A stretch of 64,000 nt of DNA from assembly GCF_002399615.1 (NCBI RefSeq), contig NZ_DHDZ01000033.1, forward strand, positions 87,205 to 151,204, given 5' to 3'. Within the stretch, counting starts at the first letter, position 1, and the number at the start of each line of letters is the position of its first letter. This document shows positions 17,506-25,867 of this stretch, piece after piece. The translations under genes and the position numbers were made by a program. A model generated the notes under the pieces. It saw only the letters and a program-made list of their open reading frames with translations, made no database searches and had not been told where the DNA came from. Origin of the DNA: Pedobacter sp. UBA4863 (GTDB lineage Bacteria; Bacteroidota; Bacteroidia; Sphingobacteriales; Sphingobacteriaceae).

Positions 17506-19621
17506 AAGAATAACCAGACATATAGACCGTCTGATACTTGACCCTAACAACTACAGGTTCAAGGACAGACCAGAGTACAAGCCTGTAGATCAAGCCAACC
17601 TTGCTGATACCCGTGTTCAGCAGAGAACGCTAAATTTTATCCTTGGCAAAAACAATGGAAATGTAAAAGACCTCATTAGCAGCTTTACCACCAATGGCTT
17701 TTTGGATATTGACCAGATTCAGGTCACTGAGGTGGGCGAAAACCTCTTGGTGCTAGAAGGCAACAGACGTATTGCCACTTTAAAGTACTTGTATGACGAA
17801 TTTAAAAAGGGCAATGATGTAGGTCGCCTTACCGAATCCGACTTTAAAAGTGTCAACCTGGTATTGATAGAAGATGAAGAGCCAATTCAGCACTTAATCG
17901 CTATGGGGCTCCACCACATTAGTGGTAAAAAGAGATGGAGTGCAGTAAACGAATCTCAATTGGTAAGTGACCTAATAAGTACTTATAACAAGACAGAGCA
18001 AGAGGTTTGTGATGCGCTTGGTATATCTACCGTGAAACTGCGTAGAGGCTTAAGAACACTTAGCCTCATCCAACAATACAAGCAAAGCGACTATGGCGAC
18101 CAATTTGAATCGCCTATGTACACCATTTTTGAAACGGTAATTTCAACACCGGAAATGCGTAGCTGGATTGAGTGGAGCAATGAAAACATGACCGCCCATA
18201 ATGCGGTAAACTTAGAACGACTGTTTAGCTGGGTATCTCAAACCGAGGATATTGAAATTGATGAAGATGGTAATGAACGGGGCTCAACCAAAGAAGCGAT
18301 TATCAGCCAATACAGGCAAATAAAAGATATTGCCAAATTCATAAGCGACCCAAAAGCAATAGAATTGATGGAAGAAAGCCGTAGCATCGCTGAGGCTTAT
18401 TCTTACAGTGATGTAATTGGTGAAAACAGGCTAAGAAATGCTTTAGATACCCTTCGCAAAGAGGTACAAGTTGCATTCAATTTTAGCGAGCATTTAACTG
18501 AACCCGATTATGGAGAAATACAAAGGTTAAAAGACAAGTTAGACCGATTAATTCCTTCAAGTAAAGCAGTTGTAGCCATCAATGACAAAAGATTGGCAAG
18601 CTACTTTACCCCAGTTGATAATCATTTCAGCGAAATATTTGTCCACAGCTACAGAAAGCTCCGCAAAATCAGAGTTAAGAACCTGTCTAAGGTCAACATA
18701 TTTGTAGGTGGCAACAACTTAGGTAAAACCTCCCTATTGGAGTGTTTTTACCTACTGAGCCAACTGAATGACATCAATGCGTTTCTGGATTTGGAAAAAT
18801 ACAGAGGCAAATTCTATTCAGATTTTCATTCTAAATGGATTCACAAAAATTTCATTTCAGACATTGAATTGGAAGGCTCATTCAATGGGGCTGAAACCAG
18901 TCTGTACCTCACAAAAACGGAAACCGAAGATGATATTGAAAAGTCAGGCTATCTCTCTACCATAGAATCAGAAGGAAAAGTAAAAGACATCACATTAGAG
19001 AGTTCCATTCACCTATATACAACTAAAGAACCGGAACTTCGTTTCTCAAAATCTCAGGTGCTTTGCCCCGCTACTTTTACCAGCCCATTCAGGTACAATA
19101 CTGAATTACTCAAAAAAGCCCATGCCAATGCAGTAAAAGAGAAATACTTTGACCGAGTGGTAGAGTTTATACAAACTCATTTAGACCCAAGCATTGAGAA
19201 AATTGAGATGATTAGTGATGAAGGCGAAAGCAGGTTTATGGTTTCTTCTTCTCGAATAAATGAGGTGGTAGATATTACCAAGTATGGAGAGGGTTTACAA
19301 AGGGTGTTTGAGATAGCATTGTTAATGGTTTACAGCAAAGACGGTGTGATATGCATTGATGAGGTTGATAGTGCTATTCACAGGTCCCTATTGATTGAGT
19401 TTACCAAGTTTATCCAACAAACAGCAGAGCAGTTTAATGTTCAGGTGTTCCTTTCTACCCACAGCAAAGAGTGTATAGATGCCTTTGTTAAGAATGACTA
19501 CCATAACGACTTTATAAGAGCCTACGCCCTATCGGAAGTAGATGGCGAAATAGCCTGCAAATACATTGAAGGAGGCCGTTTAGAAAGATTAATTGATTCA
19601 ATAAATTTTGATATAAGATAA
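17495..19621 (+). CDS. ParB-like domain fused to AAA (OLD/RecF-like) ATPase
   Basis: The 708-residue protein joins two parts. Residues about 1-200 resemble the ParB/Srx fold: LVLEGNRRIATLKYL near residue 88 corresponds to the ParB GERR box, followed by a helix-turn-helix-like segment (EVCDALGISTVKLRRGL). From about residue 385 there is an SMC/OLD-like ATPase with Walker A FVGGNNLGKTSLLE (near 405), Walker B VICIDEVDSAIH (near 617), and the STHSKE motif typical of OLD/AAA_15 families. It overlaps hsdS (11 nt) and is followed by a TOPRIM gene with a TAATG overlap. ATPase plus TOPRIM recalls PARIS (AriA/AriB) or Gabija. The ParB fusion and the place inside an RM operon are unusual. Confidence 0.75.
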   Translation: MPSKRITRHIDRLILDPNNYRFKDRPEYKPVDQANLADTRVQQRTLNFILGKNNGNVKDLISSFTTNGFLDIDQIQVTEVGENLLVLEGNRRIATLKYLYDEFKKGNDVGRLTESDFKSVNLVLIEDEEPIQHLIAMGLHHISGKKRWSAVNESQLVSDLISTYNKTEQEVCDALGISTVKLRRGLRTLSLIQQYKQSDYGDQFESPMYTIFETVISTPEMRSWIEWSNENMTAHNAVNLERLFSWVSQTEDIEIDEDGNERGSTKEAIISQYRQIKDIAKFISDPKAIELMEESRSIAEAYSYSDVIGENRLRNALDTLRKEVQVAFNFSEHLTEPDYGEIQRLKDKLDRLIPSSKAVVAINDKRLASYFTPVDNHFSEIFVHSYRKLRKIRVKNLSKVNIFVGGNNLGKTSLLECFYLLSQLNDINAFLDLEKYRGKFYSDFHSKWIHKNFISDIELEGSFNGAETSLYLTKTETEDDIEKSGYLSTIESEGKVKDITLESSIHLYTTKEPELRFSKSQVLCPATFTSPFRYNTELLKKAHANAVKEKYFDRVVEFIQTHLDPSIEKIEMISDEGESRFMVSSSRINEVVDITKYGEGLQRVFEIALLMVYSKDGVICIDEVDSAIHRSLLIEFTKFIQQTAEQFNVQVFLSTHSKECIDAFVKNDYHNDFIRAYALSEVDGEIACKYIEGGRLERLIDSINFDIR

Positions 19622-20493
19622 TGGCTCAGAATTTATTGTACATACTTACAGAAGGCTCTCATGATGCAGCATTCTTGTATCTGATATTAAAAGCGAACGG
19701 TCTCAAAAGGGAAGAAAAGAAAATCAATGAGTATCCGAATTACTTGTCCAATTTTTTTCTAAAAGATTTAAGCCTAAGTGATGTTGATTCTGTAAACATT
19801 CAAGAAGCTCGCACTCGTTTTATGCCACAATATGTCATGGTTAAGGATACCAACTATGTCATAATCTATACAGTTGGTGGTGATTCATCATTAAAAAGAA
19901 AGGAATTACTTCAACGATTGAATGACTTGAATGAGCCTGATGAGGACCAAATTCAGGCATTACCTAATACCACAATTTCAGTCCTTTATTGCTTGGATGC
20001 AGACGATAAAGGATATGAGCAGAGGGCAAAAGAAGTATTTGAAGAATGTCAAGAAGTTTTCAAAAAAGCCTCATTCGACCCCATACCAGACTTTAGCCAA
20101 TTTCCAGTATTAGAGGACATCAAGATTGGCTTGTATGTCTTTAAAGAAGGTGAAACTGACAGTGGAAATTTAGAAGATGTAATCATTCCATTAATGCGTC
20201 AAGATAATGATGACATTTTTGGTGAAGCAGAAAAATTCCTAAGCATCCACACATCCTGCAACCTATTCAAGGAAAAGCTAACTTATGATGAAAGTGGTAC
20301 TGTGTTGCTTAAAGTAAACAAGGTCAAATACAGTCATAAAAAGTCATTAGTCGGAACTGTAGGACAGTTGCAAAAATCTGGAATGACAAATACAGTTTGT
20401 ATTGCACAAACAGACTACTTAAATCAAGAAAAGATTTTAGCTAATGATGTTTGCAAACAAATATTCACGACAATCAAGAAAGTTTTAGTGTAG
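19621..20493 (+). CDS. TOPRIM-like nuclease partner protein
   Basis: The 290-residue protein has TOPRIM-like features: a first strand with glutamate (LLYILTEGSHDAAFL, Glu near residue 11) and the acidic DxD element in VLYCLDADDKG (near residue 124). The layout between them resembles DUF3226/OLD-type TOPRIM proteins. Together with the preceding ATPase (TAATG overlap) it probably forms a split OLD-like complex, where the ATPase senses a trigger and the TOPRIM part cuts nucleic acid. hsdR begins four nucleotides later. I do not recognise a named family with certainty, and catalytic competence is inferred only from the acidic residues. Confidence 0.65.
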   Translation: MAQNLLYILTEGSHDAAFLYLILKANGLKREEKKINEYPNYLSNFFLKDLSLSDVDSVNIQEARTRFMPQYVMVKDTNYVIIYTVGGDSSLKRKELLQRLNDLNEPDEDQIQALPNTTISVLYCLDADDKGYEQRAKEVFEECQEVFKKASFDPIPDFSQFPVLEDIKIGLYVFKEGETDSGNLEDVIIPLMRQDNDDIFGEAEKFLSIHTSCNLFKEKLTYDESGTVLLKVNKVKYSHKKSLVGTVGQLQKSGMTNTVCIAQTDYLNQEKILANDVCKQIFTTIKKVLV

Positions 20494-20497
20494 AAAT

Positions 20498-23455
20498 ATG
20501 TATACAACAGATACATCAGAAAAGGGCTTGGAAACTATCATAGAAAAGCATTTAATCAATCACAATGGCTTTATTGCAAGCTATAGTGCCGACTATGACC
20601 GTGACCTCTGCATCAATGAAAAGCTTTTGTTCGAGTTTTTGGCAGCATCGCAACCCAATGCCCATGATACCATCATCAAAAGAGGCAAAGACAAATTCTT
20701 GAAACGCCTTTCAGACCAAACCCGCCAGAAAGGTATCATTGAAATACTTCGCAATGGGGTCAAGGATTTGGATTTAAGAGTACAGCTTTATTTTAAAAAA
20801 CCTACCTCACTCCTCAACGATAAAACACAGAAGCAATACAGCAGCAACATTTTTTCCGTTACCCGACAGTTGTACTACAGTCTGGAGAACAGCAACTCTT
20901 TAGACATAGTTTTGTTTATCAATGGCTTGCCATTCAGCACTTTTGAATTAAAGAACCAATGGACGGGTCAGAATGTAAAACATGCCATACGCCAATACCA
21001 AACAGACCGAGATCCGAAAGAACCCTTGTTTGCCTTTGGCAGATGTATGGTTCACTTCGCTGTAGATGCCGATTTGGTTTACATGACCACTCATCTCAAC
21101 AGCACAAAGACTTTTTTCCTACCCTTCAACAAGGGTAATAACGATGGTGCAGGCAATCCGGTAAACCCCGCAGGTTTAAAAACTGATTACCTTTGGAAAG
21201 ATCTTTTGACCAAAGATAGCCTGAGCAACATACTGGAAAACTTCGCTCAAATTGTTGAAGAAAAAGATGAAGACACAGGAAAAGTTAAACGCAAACTGAT
21301 TTTTCCTCGATACCACCAACTCAGATCGGTGAAAAAACTGCTGCATCATTCCAAAGAAAACGGTGTTGGCCAGAAATACCTCATTCAACATTCGGCTGGT
21401 TCAGGCAAATCAAATTCAATTACTTGGTTAGCCCACCAGTTGGTGAGTTTACACGATAGCGAGAATACTGAGACCGTTTTCGATAGTGTTATTGTAGTAA
21501 CAGACAGACGTGTCTTGGATAAGCAAATTAGAGATAACATCAAGCAATTCGCTCTGGTAAGTAGTGTTGTTGAGGCGATTGATAAAGGGAGCCGACAATT
21601 AAAACAAGCCCTTGAAGATGGAAAGAAAATAATTGTGACCACAGTTCAGAAGTTCCCATTCATCATAGATGAAATCGGAGCTTTACAGGCAAAGAAATTC
21701 GCCATCATCATTGATGAAGCACACAGCAGCCAAAGTGGTGAAACGGCCAGTAAAATGAATTGGGTGCTGTCCGACAAGGAAGTTCCATACCGTGATGAAC
21801 CCGAACCACCCACCTCTGAGGATATTATCAATGACTTGATAGAGAACCGCAAAATGCTGAAAAACGGGAGCTATTTTGCATTTACGGCAACCCCGAAAAA
21901 CAAAACATTGGAAACCTTCGGAGAAAAAACAGGAGAAGGTAAATTCATAGCTTTTGATAATTACACCATGAAGCAGGCCATCGAGGAGGAATTTATCCTT
22001 GACGTGCTAAAGAATTACACCACTTATCAATCCTACTATAAATTAGATAAAGCTGTTGAAGACAACCCGGAGTTTGAAACCCGACAAGCCAACAAAAAGC
22101 TACGTGCTTATGTAGAAAGTCATCCTTTCTCCATCATGGAAAAATCTAAAATCATGTTAGACCACTTCCATGCGGACATTAGAAAGCTCATCAATGGTCA
22201 GGCAAAAGCAATGGTTGTTTGTAAAAGCATTAAAAACGCCATTCTTTACTATCAGGCTTTTAACGAGTATCTGAAAGAAATCAACTCACCATACAAAGCC
22301 ATTGTAGCATTTTCAGGCACAAAAGAAATAGATGGAGAAAATTGGGATGAAGCCAGATTAAACAATTTCCCAAGCAATGACATTCCAACAGAGTTCAAGA
22401 AAAAGGAATACCGCTTCCTGATTGTAGCCAATAAGTTTCAAACAGGATTCGATCAGCCACTATTGCATACCATGTATGTAGATAAAAAATTAGCTGATGT
22501 TCAGGCAGTACAAACCTTATCAAGACTCAATAGAGCCTATAAACCTTACAAGGAAGACACATTCGTGATGGATTTCTTCAATACCACCGAAGATATTAAA
22601 AAAGCATTTGAGCCTTTCTATACCACCACTATCCTAAGTGAAGAAACAGATGCTAATAAACTCAATGATTTACAAGATGCCTTAGACAATGCTCAGGTCT
22701 ATTCTCAGGATGATGTGGTCAACTTCACTGACTTATATTTCAAAGAAGCAGACAGGCAGGAATTAGACCCAATCATAGATAAGTGCGTTGCGGAGTTTAA
22801 AACTGAACTGAATGAAGATGCCCAGATTGATTTCTATGTAAAGGCGAAATCCTTCTTTAGAATCTATGCATTTCTTTCTAAGCTTTTATCCTTCAATAAT
22901 TCTTACTGGGAAAGGTTGTATTGGTTTCTGAAATTCCTGATCCCTAAAATTAAGCCGGAAGAAATTGAGGATTTAGCCAAGGGCATTTTGGAAGCAATAG
23001 ACCTGGATAGTTACAGACTAACCCGAACAACAAAGGAGAACATCAAACTAAGTGGTGATGAAGAATTAGCCCCTACTCCGCCAGTAATGAAGGGTAAAAA
23101 AGGAGAACTTGGATTTAATGAGTTGGATGCTATCCTCAAAGAATTTAATACAAAGTTTGGCATAGATAACTGGACGGATGATGATAAGGTAAAGAAATTC
23201 CTGTTCGAGCAATTACCAGCCGATTTTGCCCGTGATGAGGCCACAGTCAATGCTGTTAAAAACAGTGACAAACAGAACGCTAAAATCACTTCTGATAAAA
23301 AGGTGGAGGATTTGATGCAAGATGTGATTTTCCAATACACGGATTTGTATAAAAAATTCACGGATGATCCAGACTTCAAACGCCAGTATTTAGACTTTGT
23401 ATTTGATAAGATTTGGAATCAACAAACTAACTCTCAAAACTATTCTAAACAGTAA
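20498..23455 (+). CDS. hsdR: Type I restriction enzyme subunit R
   Basis: The 985-residue protein is the restriction and translocation subunit. The N-terminal nuclease domain shows DIVLFINGLPFSTFELKNQW (Asp then ExK, about residues 135-153). The motor has Walker A HSAGSGKSNSI (about residues 298-308), the DEAH box IIIDEAHSSQSGE (near 404), motif III FAFTATPKN, and QTLSRLNRAY (motif VI region). It completes hsdM-hsdS-accessory-hsdR on one strand. Nothing suggests truncation, so restriction is probably active. The end is followed by about 130 nt of AT-rich DNA before the ncRNA promoter. Confidence 0.92.
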   Translation: MYTTDTSEKGLETIIEKHLINHNGFIASYSADYDRDLCINEKLLFEFLAASQPNAHDTIIKRGKDKFLKRLSDQTRQKGIIEILRNGVKDLDLRVQLYFKKPTSLLNDKTQKQYSSNIFSVTRQLYYSLENSNSLDIVLFINGLPFSTFELKNQWTGQNVKHAIRQYQTDRDPKEPLFAFGRCMVHFAVDADLVYMTTHLNSTKTFFLPFNKGNNDGAGNPVNPAGLKTDYLWKDLLTKDSLSNILENFAQIVEEKDEDTGKVKRKLIFPRYHQLRSVKKLLHHSKENGVGQKYLIQHSAGSGKSNSITWLAHQLVSLHDSENTETVFDSVIVVTDRRVLDKQIRDNIKQFALVSSVVEAIDKGSRQLKQALEDGKKIIVTTVQKFPFIIDEIGALQAKKFAIIIDEAHSSQSGETASKMNWVLSDKEVPYRDEPEPPTSEDIINDLIENRKMLKNGSYFAFTATPKNKTLETFGEKTGEGKFIAFDNYTMKQAIEEEFILDVLKNYTTYQSYYKLDKAVEDNPEFETRQANKKLRAYVESHPFSIMEKSKIMLDHFHADIRKLINGQAKAMVVCKSIKNAILYYQAFNEYLKEINSPYKAIVAFSGTKEIDGENWDEARLNNFPSNDIPTEFKKKEYRFLIVANKFQTGFDQPLLHTMYVDKKLADVQAVQTLSRLNRAYKPYKEDTFVMDFFNTTEDIKKAFEPFYTTTILSEETDANKLNDLQDALDNAQVYSQDDVVNFTDLYFKEADRQELDPIIDKCVAEFKTELNEDAQIDFYVKAKSFFRIYAFLSKLLSFNNSYWERLYWFLKFLIPKIKPEEIEDLAKGILEAIDLDSYRLTRTTKENIKLSGDEELAPTPPVMKGKKGELGFNELDAILKEFNTKFGIDNWTDDDKVKKFLFEQLPADFARDEATVNAVKNSDKQNAKITSDKKVEDLMQDVIFQYTDLYKKFTDDPDFKRQYLDFVFDKIWNQQTNSQNYSKQ

Positions 23456-23589
23456 ACAAACCTCTACTAACGATAGAAAAGAAATAGGCAATACACTTAC
23501 TATACTCATAAACAATATGACTTAAAACGATACTTATTCTATATTCTCATAAGGAAGTCATTGAATGATATACTTAAGTTTATTTTAAG

Positions 23590-23619
23590 TTGCAATAAGA
23601 AAAGGTATTTGTAACTTTG
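23590..23619 (+). promoter_or_regulatory. Promoter of ncRNA copy 1
   Basis: TTG at 23590-23592, a 19-nt spacer and TAACTTTG at 23612-23619 match the Bacteroidota sigma-A promoter (TTG / TAnnTTTG). It ends about 9 nt before the sequence shared with copy 2 begins. The flanking DNA differs from the promoter of copy 2, but the motif spacing is identical. Confidence 0.7.
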
Positions 23620-23625
23620 TATTAA

Positions 23626-23804
23626 TAGAAATGTAAGTTCTTTAAATAATAGTGATTGTTATCGCAGGTGAAACTGCTATTGGTTAATCACATTCTTGTG
23701 TATTTTAAAGCTAGCGTAAATCGTGGCACTCACTTTTTACCAGAACATAACTAACTGGCTTAAAGGTTATTGAACAGATATTTTCAAATACCTTCAGCTC
23801 CACT
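23626..23804 (+). ncRNA. Structured ncRNA, copy 1 (direct repeat, left side of island)
   Basis: About 177 nt are shared with 33445-33621 at about 94% identity (8 substitutions and 2 one-base indels by eye). There is no good reading frame. Predicted helices are GTGATT/AATCAC enclosing GCAG/CTGC, a long helix formed by the TTTAA..GCTAG strand with CTGGCTTAAA, and a closing helix of GTTC (23637-23640) with GAAC (23772-23775) plus AATAAT (23645-23650) with GTTATT (23766-23771). The tail CCTTCAGCTCCACT is conserved. The start is set by the promoter. I do not recognise the family; tmRNA and SRP RNA do not fit. It probably marks an island boundary. Confidence 0.6.
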
Positions 23805-23811
23805 GAGAAAA

Positions 23812-23856
23812 AACCTAGCTATAAGATACTGAAAATCAGAACATTATAGCTAGGTT
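23812..23856. terminator. Strong stem-loop after ncRNA copy 1
   Basis: A perfect 13-bp stem: AACCTAGCTATAA (23812-23824) with TTATAGCTAGGTT (23844-23856). On the plus strand it is followed only by TTAAAATTG. On the minus strand it is followed by six T, so as an intrinsic terminator it would work better for leftward transcription. It may still end the ncRNA, or it may be a recombination structure. Confidence 0.5.
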
Positions 23857-23967
23857 AAAATTGTCCCGAATCTCCCGAACCCAAACATAAAAAGTGCGTT
23901 GTTGGATACTCCAGGGCACTTCCTTTTCTCACGTATCCACAAAAACACACTAGTTCCAGTGCGTCTT

Positions 23968-24009
23968 TTTACACCCTGTTTACACCGGGCTTTGGCAAAT
24001 GTTTACACC
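23968..24009 (+). repeat. Three TTTACACC direct repeats upstream of the integrase
   Basis: TTTACACC occurs at 23968-23975, 23979-23986 and 24002-24009, in the same orientation, about 115-155 nt before the integrase start. Positions and repetition fit arm-type integrase or excisionase sites, or operators for the integrase promoter. Function is inferred. Confidence 0.5.
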
Positions 24010-24124
24010 AACTTTCTCTGCGGTATAACTGTACTCCTCGTAGTTGGCATTCTTGTACAATACAGATGTGAAATATAACTGCGCACAGACTCGTTTTGGC
24101 TAAACAACCCAAAGCCATGTCAAT

Positions 24125-25306
24125 ATGAGAATAAACCTCAACCTTGTCTGTTACATCCATAAGACCTATTCAGACGGTACCCACCCCATCATGCTCCAGT
24201 ATACCATCGACCGAAAGGCAAGACGCAGGGTGCTGGCCAGATGCCGGAAAAGAGATTGGGACGACAGATCCAAAAGGCTCCGATCTTCTGCCCCAAATGC
24301 GGATGCGATCAACCATTACCTGACGGTTGAGTACCTGAAGGCGGAAAAGGAACTCTACGAAATAAAACTCGGTACCAGGTCAAGATCTGAAATATTCAGG
24401 CCGCAGGCGGTGATGACCATAGGCAGTGCAATGGACCTGGAACTTACCAGGATGGAGACTGAGCATAAAGCTGGCCAGTACGATAAGGTGCGGGCGCTAA
24501 AACGACAGATAGAAGACCTTAATATAGACATCCTCGAAATAGACAGAAAATGGATCGAACAACTTGTAAACCATTTCAGGGAAATGGGAAATATAGGTTC
24601 TACCATCCAGAAAAAGATAAAGCTGTTAAGGGGAATCATCGGCAGGTATTCAGAAAAAGGTATTACAAAGGAACATCGCAATATCCGCATCCCCACACAA
24701 AAGTCGATCAAGGTGAAGCTCACAAGAGAGGAACTATCCCGCATCGAAGATCTCCGCTTACCTGACAACGACCTTATCACTGCCGCAAGGGATCTTTTCC
24801 TTCTCCAGATCTATCTGCGTGGTATACGCATTGGCGACCTTCTGCAGGCGTTTTCCAGCGACTTTGAAGATGGACGTTTCAACTACACCGATGGCAAGAC
24901 AGGTAAAAGATACTCTCTAAAGATTATCGATGCTGCGAAGCCAATAGTAGAAAAATACATGGGAAAATACAACCGCCTCCTCCCCTTCTTTACCTGGAAA
25001 CCAAATGAAAGAATTACAAAATTTGAGAATGATCGTATTCGACTAAAACATAAAGAATGCTGTACTACTATCGTCAATAAACATCTAAAAGTAATAGCTG
25101 GAATGGCGGGAATATCTAAGCCACTCTCGTCCCATGTTGCAAGACACACTTTCGCTAGAATGGCAATCGACAAGATCAATAACCCGATGATTACAATGGA
25201 GCTTCTCGGGCATACTTCTCTAGCTATTCATCAACAATATCTAAATGAAATAAGACAGGAGGAATTGCTTGATGAAATCACTGATAGCATTTTTTGCATA
25301 AAATAA
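24125..25306 (+). CDS. Tyrosine recombinase / integrase
   Basis: The 393-residue protein has the layout of Bacteroidota integrases: an N-terminal arm-binding region (INLNLVCYIHKTYSDG..), a SAM-like core-binding domain (about residues 110-210), and the catalytic domain. Catalytic residues are visible: Arg in YLRGIRIGDLL (near 232), HVARHTFARMA (His and Arg, near 336-341), the late His of ELLGHTSLAIHQQYL (near 362) and the tyrosine nucleophile in the same motif (near 371). It reads away from the left ncRNA copy and lies 320 nt from it, the normal place for an island integrase next to its att site. It is complete and probably active. Confidence 0.9.
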   Translation: MRINLNLVCYIHKTYSDGTHPIMLQYTIDRKARRRVLARCRKRDWDDRSKRLRSSAPNADAINHYLTVEYLKAEKELYEIKLGTRSRSEIFRPQAVMTIGSAMDLELTRMETEHKAGQYDKVRALKRQIEDLNIDILEIDRKWIEQLVNHFREMGNIGSTIQKKIKLLRGIIGRYSEKGITKEHRNIRIPTQKSIKVKLTREELSRIEDLRLPDNDLITAARDLFLLQIYLRGIRIGDLLQAFSSDFEDGRFNYTDGKTGKRYSLKIIDAAKPIVEKYMGKYNRLLPFFTWKPNERITKFENDRIRLKHKECCTTIVNKHLKVIAGMAGISKPLSSHVARHTFARMAIDKINNPMITMELLGHTSLAIHQQYLNEIRQEELLDEITDSIFCIK

Positions 25307-25492
25307 AAATGCAATTATTATATCTGTATAGTAATCAAATGAAACCCTTCAAGCCGATTATGGATTCGAAAATCTAAACTGTAGATAAATCAGAAAGTTA
25401 GCCACTTTATTAAATACATTTTTCAAATAAATTTAAAAATCACGGCTAAATAATCAAATTAACTTCGATATTAGAAGTATAAACGTTCCAAT

Positions 25493-25816
25493 ATGTATAA
25501 TGGAGAATTTTATCAGTGCCTTGAGGTTACTATAAGTTGTGAAACACATGCAGATTGCTTAAGGACAACAAATAGCTTAAAAAAGCTATGTGAAGCGTGG
25601 TATTTTAATGTAAAATTTAATGAGTACAAATCAGCTAGAAAAGGTGAAGTCTTAACACGAACACTAATGATATATCAGACAGCATATGCCGGAGATATCG
25701 TAATTTTTAAAGAGTGCGTACGTAGAATCTGCGAATATTTTAGAATTTTCCATCAGTCTGTTTCATTTACAGATAGAGGGTCAGAGCCTGTCAATAAGTT
25801 ACGTCAAGACAATTAA
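25493..25816 (+). CDS. Small hypothetical protein, first gene of the island system
   Basis: The 107-residue protein has no motif I recognise, no signal peptide and no membrane helix. It looks like a small alpha/beta domain: YQCLEVTISCETHADCLRTTNSLKKLCEAW, then a strand-rich middle (LTRTLMIYQTAYAGDIVIFK) and a cysteine-containing helix (ECVRRICEYFRIFHQ). It lies 51 nt before the giant GHKL/PRTase gene on the same strand, so it may be a regulator or sensor of the same operon. Alternatively it is an integrase-associated accessory gene. A real gene is supported by its size, start context and the absence of any competing frame. Confidence 0.55.
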   Translation: MYNGEFYQCLEVTISCETHADCLRTTNSLKKLCEAWYFNVKFNEYKSARKGEVLTRTLMIYQTAYAGDIVIFKECVRRICEYFRIFHQSVSFTDRGSEPVNKLRQDN

Positions 25817-25867
25817 GCGAGATAAGATAAAGAGGGTCTAATAGTAATTGATCCTAATTAACGCACT

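Larger units (their letters stand above)
1..23600. mobile_element. Right part of an ICE/mobilizable element with defence cargo (left end outside window)
   Basis: A PRTRC cluster, a primase-like protein, a probable oriT and mobABC in this order are typical of conjugative elements of Bacteroidota. The defence genes behind mobC fit cargo near an element end. Base composition changes abruptly: the PRTRC part is clearly GC-richer than the AT-rich defence part, which suggests assembly from several sources. No integrase is seen in this part, so it should lie at the other end, outside the window. The right boundary near the ncRNA copy at 23.6 kb is inferred. Confidence 0.6.

Noticed and set aside
18768..18965. 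Small plus-strand frames inside the ATPase, hsd, susC and other long genes
   Set aside because: They lie fully inside well-supported genes, lack homologous motifs and have unnatural composition.
23626..23804. ncRNA as tmRNA (ssrA) 3' end, because of the tail CAGCTCCACT
   Set aside because: No CCA end, no proper T-arm, no tag frame, and each copy has its own promoter at the start of the repeat, so it is not a 3' fragment. Too short for a one-piece tmRNA.
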